Origin: Triatoma infestans
Taxonomy: Eukaryota > Arthropoda > Insecta > Hemiptera > Reduviidae
Length of the DNA: 64,000 nt
Direction: 5' to 3'
Assembly (NCBI GenBank): GCA_011037195.1
Contig: JAAEAF010008045.1
Location: 1-64,000, forward strand
In this document: positions 1-12,245 of the stretch, piece by piece
How the letters are laid out: the number at the start of each line of letters is the position of its first letter
Position numbering within the stretch: the first letter of the stretch is position 1
Made by a program: the position numbers and the translations under genes
Notes under the pieces: model-generated
The model's input: only the letters and a program-made list of their open reading frames with translations
What the model was told of the DNA's origin: nothing
Databases searched by the model: none

Positions 1-1224
1 AACAAATTTTTAGGCTGGTGTATTATTATCTTCCCATAGATTTCATTTCAATTAATCTCACTGGAATTCTCTCTTTGGACTTCATTTCATTTGCTAAAAC
101 GTGAAATAAAAACTAAATATCGGCTTTGATATTCTGCTTAGATAGAAAGATCGGCCCAGAATTTTACTGGTGAAAATTTATTCTGAACCAAATTATAATA
201 AAATGTTGTTTATTATTTGTGGGAAGACAATCAATATACATATTACGAGAGAGAATCCTTAAGTAACTTTGAATGAGAAATATATATTCAGAAAGTCAAT
301 GGGGTTCCCAGGAGACAGCTTTTCCAGTAGAGTTATCTATTAAATAAAACCAAATAAATATTGTCTAGTCCTAGTAAAAAAAAAAGGTTTATACTAGACC
401 CGCATAACCTATATGTCTTGATTCTGTAAAATTAGTATATTTTGTATCAAATAAGGAACGGATTTTGTCTACTTCTGGTACAAAATTCTTATAAGGGTCA
501 GTTGAAAGGAATCTTTAAGTACCTTTGAGTAATAAAATGTACCTCAAGATGTCGATAAGCAAATTAGATAAACACATAGCTATAATTGAAGTAGCTTTAG
601 GCTTAGGCAGCTAAACTTCAGAGATATGTTAATTTTGTGCTACTAAAACTATCCTAAAGGATCAGGGTCCAACTGCAAGTTTACCACTATATTTTTCATT
701 TATTTCCTTTTGCTTTCCATGATCGACATTCATTCTGAAAAAACAAAAACATCTTGGAGGTAGTGTAACTAGCCTAAGTGTAGTCTTCTACTTCGATGAG
801 CATATTGATTAGCTTTGAAGTAACCAAAGTTTCTTGCACCGCCGTTTCACTTCACCCAACATAACGAAGACAGCTTCCTTTATTTAGACCACAGTGTATT
901 CTGGTTTATTCAATATGTAGATACAGTTTTATATTTGTCTAGCAAACCATCTCCGTTCTCAAAGTTTTGCCAAATACTTTTCTCAGGATTCTTTTACCAA
1001 CGCAAGGAACATTTCGTTTTCATTTGACAGTATTCATTTTTCGTTACCTATTTACAATTTGTTTTACTTTTGTTTCATAAATTTTGGAGTCAATCTCACC
1101 TGACATATCCCAGAATCCAGTGTTTCACAACCAAGGTTACCCCTCTTTTATGCCGCACATAATAATCGGGAATAATTTCAATTCTGAAATCAAAATCAAG
1201 AAAAAGAAATACATCTTATAGGGA
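1..1224. other. AT-rich stretch, no gene seen
   Basis: No coding frame, RNA gene or repeat that I recognise. All frames are broken by frequent stops. Confidence 0.6.
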
Positions 1225-1331
1225 AAAGTTTTATGTGAAACACTCACATGCTTTCATTTCAGGAGAATACTCAGATCACTATTTAATTTCCGTTGGAAAT
1301 GATGTCGAAAATTTGAAACGATCACATTCTA
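1225..1331 (+). repeat. Repeat R fragment
   Basis: It contains GTGAAACACTCACA near 1234-1249 and GAAAATTTGAAACGATCAC near 1308-1326. These are the two ends of the R repeat defined at 4203-5194, here brought together with the middle missing. This is a short, diverged remnant. Confidence 0.45.
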
Positions 1332-1376
1332 GATAGAATACTTTTACAGAAAAGAACTGGGAAACCTGATAGCAAG

Positions 1377-1830
1377 TGTAGTGGGTTCAGATGTCTTGGA
1401 GAGGGTAATGATGCGATGAATAGTTGGGAGTTAGTTAGAGATTTTTAGAGAGTTGTTACTCGGAATATGAACTAGTAATTTACGAAAATAGATATATATA
1501 TTTTAACAATAAATTAAACGTTTGAAAAGTTATAACTACAATTAATTTAAAATGATTTAAATGTTAACTAGAATGCACAACTATAATGATTGGTAAATAA
1601 ATATATGTTTAAATACTTAGATAGGGACGCGCTCCGATGTATATACTATGTCACTGGTAGAATCTTGATGATACGCTGATAAAATACTGAAGAATAATCC
1701 TCCCCTCTTCTTGAGGAGAGACGTTATATTGCCATCACTCATACATTGACAAGTGTGTAATTTCGGATCACACTAAAACATCTCTTGCCGTGTGTTGACC
1801 CTAGGTCTTGAATAGGTCGGTAAAAGATCA
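1377..1830 (+). repeat. LTR-like interspersed repeat E, copy 1
   Basis: It shares ordered blocks with 30950-31410 in the same orientation: AGATGTCTTG plus a GAGGG block, GATGCACAACT-like sequence, TAGGGACGCG, and CCCCTCTTC followed by a short GC-richer part. Starting with TGTAGT and carrying AATAAA, it looks like a solo LTR, but I found no matching target duplication, so the class is a guess. Confidence 0.45.
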
Positions 1831-3200
1831 AAGTAAAAATTCAATGAAAGAAAAATTCAAGAATTTATTACATTCAGAATATTTCCAAGTTTAACATACA
1901 GTAAGGTTAAAATAGTGTGGCGAAATGATTTGAATAAGACTCATAAATATAAATTCTCAATTTTCCTTGGAGTGCGGCTAATGTTATATGCTTTACTTGT
2001 TTAATTATTATTATTTTTTTTTAATGAAAATATCTGAATATGTTGAAATGAATATTGAATCTTTATAGGAAACTCGTTTTAATCTTTTATCCCTAATCAT
2101 TTCCCATTTTTTTTTTCTCTTTAAGCAAGAAATTATTAAAGTCTAAAATATAATGAATTGATATTATTTCTTAATCCAATTCTATTCTCCCCTTTATTGT
2201 TAATTGCATAACTGTCTGTTGATTGAATTGATATTTAGGTTTACTGATATGGAAAATATCTGATAATCTTCCGATAAGACTCACGTGATCAAATCAATGC
2301 CGTTTATCACAAAATAAAGCAGATATAGAATATTCTCAGAAAATAAGTTTATAAATTTAGTAAAATTATCTGTAAATAATAGACTGTTTTATTGTAAATA
2401 TAGAGCTTATATTTCAGTATTAACAATATTCATTGACAGTAAGACTGAATAAATAAAATACTTGTGAGAATATAGTCCTACGTTTAAATGGAAAATATAG
2501 GAAAGCCCTTTTCTATACGTTTCTAAAGAGACATCTTGCCGCCATTTATAAAAGGGATATCCTCTAACAATAGAGAGAGAGAGTGTCCGATCCTTCACAA
2601 TCCACAATCAGAGTGTTTGATTCTACAGAACAAATAAGAGGCTTGAGATATATAAATAATAGGACTCTGGAAAACGACCGCCAGTCAAGAATGGAACCAG
2701 AGGGTAGATATACAAAATGTGGAGATAGCCTCTATTATTGGAGAATGAGTTTCGGCGCCATTCTGGCGTCAAACTTTTTTTTTTTTTATAGCTATGGGAA
2801 TAATTTCATTTATTGGACGATAGATAACAGAAAAGGTTGTGCTGTTTAATGCAAATAAATAGGCTTATATTTCTTTTTTATTAGAAAAGTAATTAGACTA
2901 CTGAAAAATAAAAATAAATATACTCTCTTATAATTAAAAGAACATTGTAGAAGTATGTGAGTATTGCATCAACTACACAAAGGACACCATCGATCTTAAA
3001 CAATAAAGAATTAATGTCCTTCACAAATAGATCTTTCGAGATTGATAATACGAGTATATACCGAAGTAGAGATTAAATTTTCTATTCAATAAATATTTTT
3101 TATTCTGGATAAATGCAATTTAAACATATATATTTTGTAACAAACGATTGAAACTGACGGGTATATTGCAAAAACTGAAATTAATTAATTAATGTATAAA
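1831..3200. other. AT-rich stretch, no gene seen
   Basis: Only short spurious frames. A GA run lies at 2571-2583 and a T run at 2777-2788. No recognised repeat. Confidence 0.6.
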
Positions 3201-3210
3201 ATTAATACTT

Positions 3211-3420
3211 GTCCAGCTACTCCCCTTAGATTTTTTCTTCCTAGGAATCTCTTCAGCTCACTGTCCGGTGATGGACAGTAATGTCTGTAACGAGAGAACA
3301 CTGTCCGGATGCCGGGAGTGCACTGAGAAGGCTCCAAAGTTTGGGGTAGCTACATGGGCCCGGAAGGGCTTTGTATACCATAGGGCTTGGTCTCTCCCCA
3401 CAGACAATAAAAAAAAAAAT
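3211..3420 (+). mobile_element. 5'-truncated SINE-1 with a LINE-derived 3' tail
   Basis: The body carries the family's diagnostic TCACTGTCCGGTGATGGACAG and GAGAACACTGTCCGG blocks. The tRNA-like head is missing. It is flanked by ATTAATACTT at 3201-3210 and again at 3421-3430, a clean 10-bp target duplication. Unlike the other copies, its 3' part from about 3345 (GGGTAGCTACATGGGCCC onward to TCTCTCCCCACAG) matches the 3' ends of the LINEs at 35112-36512 and 50176-51378 read on the minus strand. An A run follows. Family known: SINEs often borrow LINE tails for retrotransposition; applying that here is inference. Confidence 0.8.
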
Positions 3421-3559
3421 ATTAATACTTCGATCTTTTGATTTTGCCAAAAACTTTGGGTCGAATCCTATGAAATATTTAGATTCAATATCAAGTTGAT
3501 CTTTAAGGGGTTTGGTGCTGCGCACGCGCGGATTGATCCAAACTCAATCACATCATTAA

Positions 3560-3753
3560 TTTTTTAATTTATTTTTTGAGAGCCAACATCTATGGTCATT
3601 TGCGCCTGGAGCCTTCTCACTGAATAACAGACAAGACCCTTCACCGGACTGTGGGCTCTAGAGGCTTCTAGGAAGAAAATCTAAGGGCAGCACTGCTGGA
3701 ATCGAATCGGAGACTTCCGCGTGAGAATACAACACACTTACACTGAGCCCTTC
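3560..3753 (-). mobile_element. SINE-1 copy
   Basis: Read on the minus strand it runs from a diverged tRNA-like head (B-box area near 3700-3715) through the CACAGTCCGGTGAAGGG body to the AATGACCATAGATGTTGGC-type end and a T/A tail. It lies 140 bp from the tail-swapped copy and in the opposite orientation. Confidence 0.75.
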
Positions 3754-4202
3754 TGTTTCAAACACATTATTTTCACTATTTTTATTTTCTGAAAATACAC
3801 AGACACATACATACACGTCAGTTTCTCAAAACATCATTTTAATTAACAAAAGATTCAAATGAAAATTCAGTTGCATAATCTGGCATTAATGGAATTTTAC
3901 ATACTACTATCGAGGAGACTATTTAATGAATCATTAATATCTAGGGTAGACAAGATATTTTTCTTAAAAGGTATAAAAATAATTATTAATCTAACTGGAA
4001 ACACTCACATAAGACTGAGACTACGTGGCCCTCAATTATGTCTCAAATAATTACCCTTCATGCGATGAACTTTAAAAAACATTTTTTCCCCCAATTAATC
4101 AAATACCGAAACTCTAATTCCTCGATTCTACGTCCACCCAATCTAACTTCTCGTTCAGAAGTTAACTTCCTGGACAATCTCAGGCAATCTTATGAGAATA
4201 AT
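3754..4202. other. No gene seen
   Basis: AT-rich with no recognisable coding or repeat signal. Confidence 0.5.
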
Positions 4203-5194
4203 TAAAAAAATCTGGTGTGAAACACTCACACAACTTTCTCTTCCTCCAGTACTCAAAATTATAATTGACAAATTTTATAGTTAGTGTACCAAATTTAATG
4301 AAATTCGTCGAAAAGTGAAAACACTGTCCAGTAAAACTGTCCGGTTTACTAATTTCCTTGAAACTCGGAATTTGGGTCATATATTAATTTCTAGTTATTT
4401 CAATTTGGATGACAGAATTGTATAATCAACTGTGATAGCATTTTAAAGAAAAACATAACCCCCCTCCCCAAAAGTCCCCTTAAATGAATTTATCAGGGGA
4501 AAAGTTTCAAATAAAAGTTGTAGCTCTTTATATGTATAGTTAACAACGTGGTTTAAAGAAAATCGTTGGAGCCATTTTCGAGAAAATACCAGAAAACTGA
4601 AAATTATATTTCAGTAAAAACGCACTTCCGGTTATCTATTTTTTTTCAAACTCGGATTTTCAACAACATATTTAATTCTAATTAACATTATTTAGATGAC
4701 AGAATTGTCTAATATACTGAAACAGCAGTTAAGATGAAAACCTAACCCCACCCCTCCCCCAGAAGTGCCCTTAAATGAATTTTCCTGGAGAAATGTTTCA
4801 AATAAAAGTTGTAGCTCTTTGTATGTGTAGTTGATATATCAAGTTTAAAGAAAATCTTCGGAGCCATTTTTGAGAAAATTGCAAAAACGTAAAAAAAACA
4901 ACTAGTAAAGTGGTACTTCCGGTTGAGGAATATTGACACATAACGCACCGTCAGATCCCATGGTGATACCTAAACGTAATATCAAGTTTGAACTTTCTAC
5001 GATTTTTCGTTTTTGAGCTATGCTGTTCACATACATACACACACACAGACTCACACACAGACACACACACAGACACACATACACACACACACACACTCAG
5101 AGACCATTCGCTAAAAACCACTTTTTTGGACTCAGGCGACCTCAAAACGGATATTTCCGGTGAAAACTCGATATCGAAAATTTGACACGATTAC
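4203..5194 (+). repeat. Repeat R, full-length reference copy
   Basis: Non-coding interspersed repeat. It begins with an A run and a TGTGAAACACTCACACAAC block and ends near GAAAATTTGACACGATTAC. Inside are related modules of about 280-300 bp, each ending TCGTTGGAGCCATTTTCGAG-like, then an A-rich stretch, CAGTAAAA and ACTTCCGGTT. ACTTCCGG recurs near 4624 and 4914, and AAATAAAAGTTGTAGCTCTT recurs near 4509 and 4799. The last module holds a CA-rich microsatellite. Frames inside are short and not conserved between copies, so I do not call a protein. Confidence 0.8.
5032..5097. repeat. CA-rich microsatellite
   Basis: Imperfect (CA)n with CAGA interruptions inside the last R module. The other R copies have a much shorter tract at the same place, so this is a local expansion. 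Confidence 0.9.
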
Positions 5195-6216
5195 AAAAAA
5201 AATGTATCCCAATCGGTTTTTAGAAGTTCATTTATTAAAGGTAGCAATTTTATTTTGTTTTAAATATGTCATACATAGTTATATGTCAAGAATGAGTTTT
5301 ATGCAGTATTTCCGGAATTAGAGCACGCAGATTGGTGTTGCAATAATGAACTGTTTTATATTTTGATATTTTCCTGTATTATTTGTAAATATTAATATAA
5401 ATTTGAGAATAAGATGAAACAATTTGACACTGAATTATAATGTTAAAATTAATTTAATATATTAAAATTTTAGTAAAACACATTTGTTTTATACTATAAT
5501 AAGCTTTTGACAAGCTTCATCTCTGTATACAAGGTTTTATGCTAAAATATGCTAATTGTTTGTATATGAAAATGACAGTTTATTCTAAATGTTACATACT
5601 ACACATGATAGAGTATAATAATTGTATATCACCAGGTTTTTGGCTGAAATAATTCACTCAAAATTTGGATAGTTCCATATAGAGACAAATTAATGGATTT
5701 CATGTTGTTTTGTCCATAGTTATAGTTATAGTGATAACAAATACATTGTTATAGTTCAGTTGTTTATATTGTTGAATGATGTATACGACATTAACTGACA
5801 TAGTGCTATTAGCGGAGTAGTGATGGCTTGATGCATTGCAGTCAGGCTGGTATCACATATATATATATTCCATATACATATCTGTTTCCATTCAACATCA
5901 ATATTTCATGTAAAACGCAATGACAGCAATGAAAATTGGTGTTGACCACCATGTTGATGTTTGTTAAGTGTTGCCCTTTTAACATTACCTCATACAACAT
6001 TTGTTTTATTTCGTTACGTATTAATTTTATTACAAATATTTTTGTGATACAAAACATGGTTTCGTAAGGATTTTCTTTTTATCATTGAATCAGTTGACTG
6101 AATATAAGCTAATAGACACTGCTCAATGAAGTAATTTAAATATGGCACTTTTACATTTAGACCACCCCCGGCAGGCTTATTTTCAAAGAGAATAAAAAAT
6201 TATATGTTACCATTAC
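5195..6216. other. AT-rich stretch, no gene seen
   Basis: No coding or repeat signal beyond a short (AT)n near 5859-5870. Confidence 0.55.
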
Positions 6217-6233
6217 ATTTAAAACACAATATA

Positions 6234-7598
6234 ACTAAAATAATAATTTATTTGATTGCTTTATGGCGAAACGCCTTAATCAAGGAGTTTGGCCAGTGTA
6301 CAGAAATACAAAAATGGTCAGTATACAACAAAGAATAACACACAGCACAGAAATAAAATGAAATAATATAAACATCCTGTAAATTAATTAATTAATTAAA
6401 TTATATACATAAGACGAATATAACTACCACAAACGGTTTGTAGAACAGAAAATAATAAGTGTAAAATTTATAGACCAAGTTATAAATCACTGAACTTTCA
6501 CTACTTGGAAAACTATTTAAAAAATTGAAACTGAATTACTTTACTTATTTTAGTAAGAATTGTAATATAAGTACTCGTATATTAACCAAACAGAATATCA
6601 TTTCTCAGGTATGGTAGTAGTTGGTTGCGTTTATTACTTTTATTTTTTTAATTTTTTTAATGAGAATGTACTGACAGGTAGGTTTACAGAAACTTCAAGC
6701 TTACTATTCACCAAGCATAAAACTTCTCAACTTAACAGCTTGTTTACAATAGTTGAAAATAGCAGTAATCTGTCCATTGGATGTAATTGAAAATAGCGCC
6801 TCAAACATTCCTTTTCAGTTTGGAAAGGCATTAGGAAACTGTTAATAAGGTGATCCCTTAACGGTTGCAATACTTTACATTCACAGAGAAAATGTAGTAT
6901 AGTATCAGGCAATCCCATTTTACACATCATACAGACCTCACTAGCATCAAAAATATAGCTGCAATTATTTATATACAACCGGGTACACACTAACCTCCCA
7001 AGTCTCAATTGAATGATTACTCTTATTTTCTTAATGCTGGTATTACTGTCTAAGTAAAACTCACCCGATCCAAAATTACTAACCAATCTATACATAGGGC
7101 TGTATTTACTATTCAGCACATTGTTTATATATTCTTACATTTTTCAATTATGTTATTTTTTTCCTTCTTCAAAACAGAAACATCATGAGTTGAAACGATA
7201 TCTAAACTACCCAAAGAATTTAACATGGATTGTATGAAGGAAATGAAGTTATGAGATTTATTTTTTCCAGGTCTAACCCTTGTTCTGTATAAAGCATTAT
7301 AAAATATTCGCGGCAAACGGGACCCATCCATTTCAAACAGTTTAATCAAAAGAGAAAACATAGCCTTAAAGACAGTGGCTTTAACCGGCGTTAAACCGAA
7401 TTCCAATCTAACAAAGGAGTTAGGAACATTTCTAGGCAGATTGTATGGATTCCAACTCGTCCAAGTAGTTATAAGCCCAGATTTCCGACGAAAATAGCAT
7501 GGTTGGTTTGATTACTGAATTAAGTAATTTTTTCCGGGACTCATGATTCACGGCCAACGAGTTAACCAAAATACTTTTCACCTTATTAAAAGCCACCT
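6234..7598 (-). mobile_element. 5'-truncated LINE (family alpha)
   Basis: A 1365-bp insertion flanked by ATTTAAAACACAATATA at 6217-6233 and 7599-7615, a perfect 17-bp target duplication. On the minus strand the 3' end reads GCAATCAAATAAATTATTATT, much like the 3' end of the LINE at 21154-22341 (GCAATAAAGTAAATAC). Both encode a similar C-terminal domain, so they are one family. The 5' truncation removes the endonuclease and nearly all of the reverse transcriptase. Confidence 0.88.
6727..7520 (-). pseudogene. LINE alpha ORF C-terminal region, broken
   Basis: This is the 3' end of a reverse-transcriptase ORF, in three pieces separated by frame breaks. The first, near 7420-7520, matches the SEIWAYN-like part that corresponds to VEIWGIQ in the copy at 21462-22319. 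The second is 7125-7406 (93 residues). The third is 6727-7119 (130 residues) and ends in the ORF's natural stop. The last piece has Cys63-x2-Cys66, His76 and Cys81, the CCHC-like motif usual after the RT domain in several non-LTR clades; it is thought to bind the template. There is no catalytic domain, so the locus cannot make an active protein. Confidence 0.8.
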
Positions 7599-7615
7599 AT
7601 TTAAAACACAATATA

Positions 7616-9035
7616 TACTCTTTATGTATTTACACTAAATATTCTTTACAAAATATAAAAAAAATCAACTTAATAAATATATAAAATAATGTTTTTGGAA
7701 TAACAGATCACTAGCAGCGATTCAAGGATGGAATGAGATAAACACAGGAATATGTACAATCAATTTTTATTAGTTCTAATCACACATCTCTACTCTACTA
7801 ATATTTCTATTCGCTGACGGAGAAAACCTAAGCGGGAGAGCTGTTATGATTCACAACAGTTCCCCAGGCTGGCCTAAGAAATTACTGTGATCTTAAATGT
7901 ACAAATGGCTAACGATTAATTGATTGATAGCCTAAATTAAATACTATTTGAATAGCAAAAATTTTTCGATTTTATTTATTAAGGGGGAGTTATAATATAA
8001 TATATTTGATATTTGCCTTCTTTCACGATACCAGATAGATAATTGGGACTTAAAAAACGCCTGAAAAAATAAGCATCATTTCTCTTTATTTTTTGTATAA
8101 AATTAAATTTCCGTCAGAAAAATAATTTTATTTTTTAGCATATTTTTTTTTTAAAGTTAAATTTAAGATTAATTAAATACGACGGAATTAAATTAATCTA
8201 AATACCCTTGCCAGACAAGCATCTAAATTATTTAGCATTTTAATGGATTTTAGTGGGGGATAAAAACGGTTATATTATGTGAACAGTGAACTACACTCTT
8301 GATTTACTGCTGTATGATTAAACTGCCAGGACTTTAAGGGCAGTTAGTTAAGAGATGGGTATAGCCTAAGGTTAATAGAGCGGAGCAGCGTGACAGACTA
8401 GGCTGGCAGAGTATTGCCTTATTGAAGGATGAATATATCTCTCTTAGAAAACTCCGTCTTTTTTTTTTTTTGGGTTGAGCCTACCCTTCAATTACCGTTC
8501 TACAATTATACTAAGGGTATAGAAAGTGGGTCTTGCTTGACTTTCCTAGTATCTCATATAAAGGTACTTGTAGTAAGAGGTACTATGCTTCCTAAGGCGT
8601 AATTAGGTGACTACAGCTGGATAACTTGGATTCCACCACAGCTTCTTTATATATTAGTCCTGGTTAAATTCCCAAGTTCTGGTCCAATTAAATAAAAGAA
8701 GTTCGATAATATATAATATATTTATTTGATCAATTACTTGTCGACATTAATAACGGATAAATACAATAGAGCTTTATAAAATCTACTAAGTAGTACCGGC
8801 CCTTAAAGACTCTGAGAAAGATTTTTCCTAAAGTTATTAAAACACAAGACTTTAGAAGGAAATATCTAAATGCTCTGATTTCTACATTCCTAAGACTGAA
8901 AAGGCAATCCTTACTAGCTAAAAAATGATTGAAGCAGCTCTAAGAGAGTTTTACTGACTGGTGGGGGAAAAAAAAAACATTTTTAAAAAATTTATGTCTG
9001 AGGTATAAAACATTTATGTCTGAGACTCTTAGAGT
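7616..9035. other. No gene seen
   Basis: AT-rich, with slightly GC-richer patches at 7800-7890 and 8380-8640 that I could not assign. The T run at 8459-8471 is not linked to a recognisable element. Confidence 0.5.
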
Positions 9036-9048
9036 TTGCATCATTATT

Positions 9049-9175
9049 TATTATTATTATTATTATTTTTTTTTTTTTAATTTAATACCCGTCAACATCT
9101 ATGGTCATTGGCGCTCGCAGCTTTCTTAGTGCACTGTCGGCCTCCGGACAGTGTTCCTCGTTTTAGACAACACTG
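9049..9175 (-). mobile_element. 5'-truncated SINE-1 copy
   Basis: The T run and minus-strand body (AATGACCATAGATGTTGAC, then GAACACTGTCCGG) match the SINE-1 3' half. It is flanked by TTGCATCATTATT (9036-9048) and TTGCATCGTTATT (9176-9188), a 13-bp duplication with one mismatch. The tRNA-like head is absent, so the copy is transcriptionally dead. Confidence 0.75.
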
Positions 9176-9188
9176 TTGCATCGTTATT

Positions 9189-10118
9189 GTTAAGCTTTAA
9201 GTTTTCTGTCGTTAGGGATGTAATAGTGGATTACTATTACTCAATAAAATGAAATTTAATTGTTTTGTTTATCTCAATAAATAAAAAAAGAAAAAAATAC
9301 TTACTCTATTTCACGAACTTAAGAAAGAATGAAAATTCGATAGACATTTTATATTTAAAACATAAGTTATCTGCTTTCTGCTTAACTGTGGTGTTTTTTA
9401 TTTTTTTTTATTTTTTGCTTATAAGAAGCAGGTAAGAAAGAAAATATATAATAGCATACGTTTAGGATAAGGGTAAGCGTCGCCTACTCAGAATAAAATG
9501 AGTAGATATGGATTATATGGTGGAAGAAGTTAGCTACTGGTGAGCTTCAAGGAAAACAGGGAAATGGGAAAAGTACTGGGAGATAAGTTTGAGAGAGTCG
9601 TCGTGGCAAAGAATGCGTACGTGTTTGGTGGCAGAAAGAGAGAGAGAGCGTGCGTGAGCTTAATATGAGCGTATGAAAGTAGTAAAGAGAAATGCTGTTA
9701 TACTGGCATACAGATATACTTGAAGGAATGGAAAAGGTAAAGAAAAGAGTGGAATCAAGGAAGGATAGAGAATGTTTCTGTCTGTATGTGTGTGTGTATG
9801 TATGTGTATTTGGTGGAGGTTTTGTGAATGAAGGCCAGAATCTTTGGAAGAAAAGGAAGAAAAAGGAATAAAGTAGGTTGTAAGAAAGAGAGAAGATCCT
9901 GGAAGCAGTGGCATTAGTCATGTACTCATACACCATTTTATCTACCAAGCTGGGCGTTTTCCGTCTATCTTCTTCTTTCCTTCAACTCAAACTGTGTCTC
10001 TTTACTTTTTCCCAACTTCACAACCTGTCACTTCTTTCTTTCGAGAAAAATCAGAAATAAAATTGAAGTCTTATCCTGTACTCTTCTCAAAACAACGAAT
10101 AAAAGAAAAAAAAAAAAA
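9189..10118. other. Purine-rich strand asymmetry, no gene
   Basis: From about 9540 to 9910 the plus strand is strongly purine-rich (GAAAGAGAGAGAGAGCG, GAAAAGGAAGAAAAAGG). This opens long but meaningless frames on the minus strand. A TG-rich tract lies at 9780-9810. No host gene signature. Confidence 0.55.
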
Positions 10119-11520
10119 TCTGATGTGAAACACTCACACAACCTTTTTCCTACTGATGATAGTAAAATTGAATATTAAATAAAAAATGTTCTTCATTTAC
10201 TTCAAATTTTACTCATTTGTTTTGACATAAATATAGAGTTGGCGGAGACTAGAAGCAAACATAGGCATGTAATAGAAATAATGACATCATAGTCTAGAAG
10301 AGGGCAACAATAACACTGAACCCATTTCAAGTAATATTTGAAATTTAATGTCACAAAATAATGTAGAACTTTTTAAAATTAATTTTTATCTGAAATATGT
10401 TAAATCTTTATATATTAGTATCGGAGAAAATTCAAAAAATTCAAAAACATACTCTGTAATTTTGCATATCCGCGTAACAGATTTTTATTAAATTTAGAAT
10501 TCTAACACTGTTTCTAATGTATATTAATACTATATAAATTACAGAACCATTGTACTGAAGCGGCACTTTAGTGGAAAACTAAACATTACTGTTTCTCTAA
10601 AAACTCTCCCCCCCCCCGCCAAAAAAAAACATTATCCCGGTAAAATGTTTTAATACAAAATGATGGGGTATATAGCTTTATATGAAGTTTGAAGAAAATC
10701 GTTCTTGAAACCGTTTTTGAACAATTTTCGAAAAAATAAAAAAAAAAAAACAACATTCAGTAATGTTACGATTTTGGTTAAAATAGATTTTGACGCAAAA
10801 TCTTATTGTCACATACGATGACGGTATTGAAATGTTTTTGATGTGTTGAGTTGCTGTAGTTTGTAGTGGCTTAAGCGGTTTTGTAAAGGGGGCTTGTAAG
10901 TTTAAGAGAGAAGTATTAAGAAATAATTAAGAAAACACTGGTTAGATAAATTAAATATATTATCTTTAAAGATATTTAAATATTTTACAATATCACAACT
11001 ATTATGCTTAATAGATCAATTGGTAATCTAGAATAAATGTTAATCTCCAACACTGGCATGAGTTTAAGACAGCAATTCTTGAAGTAAATTTTCTGGCTTT
11101 AAAATCAGAATGCAGACTGTCCGAAAGAATGCCTTCTCTTACAAAACAGTAGGCCAAGTGGCATTGTATTAATTCAACGGATTCCTGTGCCTTTGTCTCT
11201 TTATAGCAATGACCTTAAATTGTAGTACTTGCTCTTTTCAGTGCACTTAGATACATTTAAAATATTAACAAAATTCTATTTTTTAAACTATAAAATATTC
11301 TAAACTATTTTTCAAAACTATCATTTTCTTTCATTTCTTTCTTCCACTATAGTATCTAAACAGAATATCAAGTTTGACCATTGTAAGATTTGTCGTTTTT
11401 TGATATATTTTGTTTACACTTACACCAAAGTTAAAAAAATAAATAAATCGTACTCGAAACCACAAAATATGTATTTCCAGTGAATATGAGATTTCAAAAA
11501 AACCTGATCGCAATATTCCA
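10119..11520 (+). repeat. Repeat R copy split by a solo LTR
   Basis: The start block TGTGAAACACTCACACAAC is at 10125. Diverged modules follow to about 10823, then a 524-bp LTR, then the last module resumes (GTATCTAAACAGAATATCAAG at 11352) and runs to about 11520. A C run at 10608-10617 sits where other copies read CCCCACC. Confidence 0.7.
10828..11351 (+). mobile_element. Solo LTR, family D, in repeat R
   Basis: It starts TGAAATG and ends CTTCCACTATA (the intact sister at 39140-39685 ends CACTACA). It is flanked by GTAT at 10824-10827 and 11352-11355. The body is shared with the copies at 12246-12917, 18472-18923 and 39140-39685: GGGCTTGTAAG, AGAGAGAAGTATTAAG, GAATGCAGACTGT. The TG...CA form with a 4-bp duplication is that of a Gypsy- or BEL-type LTR left after recombination between two LTRs. 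No internal domain survives. Confidence 0.82.
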
Positions 11521-12245
11521 TCTTAAAAGGAAGTAATATTTTAAATCATTTTATAGTTTAAAAGAACAGTTTTTAATGAAAACTCAAGCCACATGATGAT
11601 ATATTCAAATTTTATTTCATTGATAATATTATTTGTTTATCTATAGTAAAGTTATTGAGCTGTGGCTGAACAATATGTCAGAAGTTGTTTTACTAAATGA
11701 AGTGAAGAAATTGTGTCAAAATATGTCAACCCAGCTCGTGTAGCCAGAGAAGAGAAATTAAAATGTTTGGGGGGGGGGCGCTAATGACCGCCGTAGTTGA
11801 TGCGCCGGGAAAAATAAATAAATAAATAAGTTCATACGAAAAATTTAGAACTGCTATACTCTCGCAATTATTTCTACCTTCGAATTGACAAAATTGTAAA
11901 CATGGGAATTGTCTTTTTCCCATTCTAATCCTGGGAATCGACACTTCAAACCGAATCCAACCATAATTTGGGAATTTTCTTAAAAAAACCATTTACCCAG
12001 AATAAATTTTCAGATAAAAGTGACATTTAGTAAATATGAATAGAAAATGGTTTTGGTTGATTAGCAGAAATTTAACAAAATAAATAAATAAGTACAAATA
12101 TTAGTTATTATTTCGTTTTCTAGATTATAACCGAAAACTTCATATAGAATCTATTGGCAATGACCAAACAAAATGTGCATTTGAACAAAATGTGTTCCTT
12201 GTGAGTTTTGTTGCTTTGTTTTTGTGTGATGCTGTTTGTGTAAGC
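11521..12245. other. No gene seen
   Basis: Holds a G run at 11769-11777 and an (AAAT)n run at 11811-11829. No coding signal. Confidence 0.5.

Noticed and set aside
1377..1830. Repeat E as a proven solo LTR
   Set aside because: The starts look LTR-like but no terminal CA or matching 4-5-bp duplication could be found at either copy.
4902..5185. Cys/Val- and His/Thr-repeat frames over the CA tract
   Set aside because: Translations of a microsatellite.
9547..9948. 133-residue frame on the minus strand
   Set aside because: It arises from strand purine asymmetry and simple TG repeats; Ser/Phe/Leu-rich with no family pattern.
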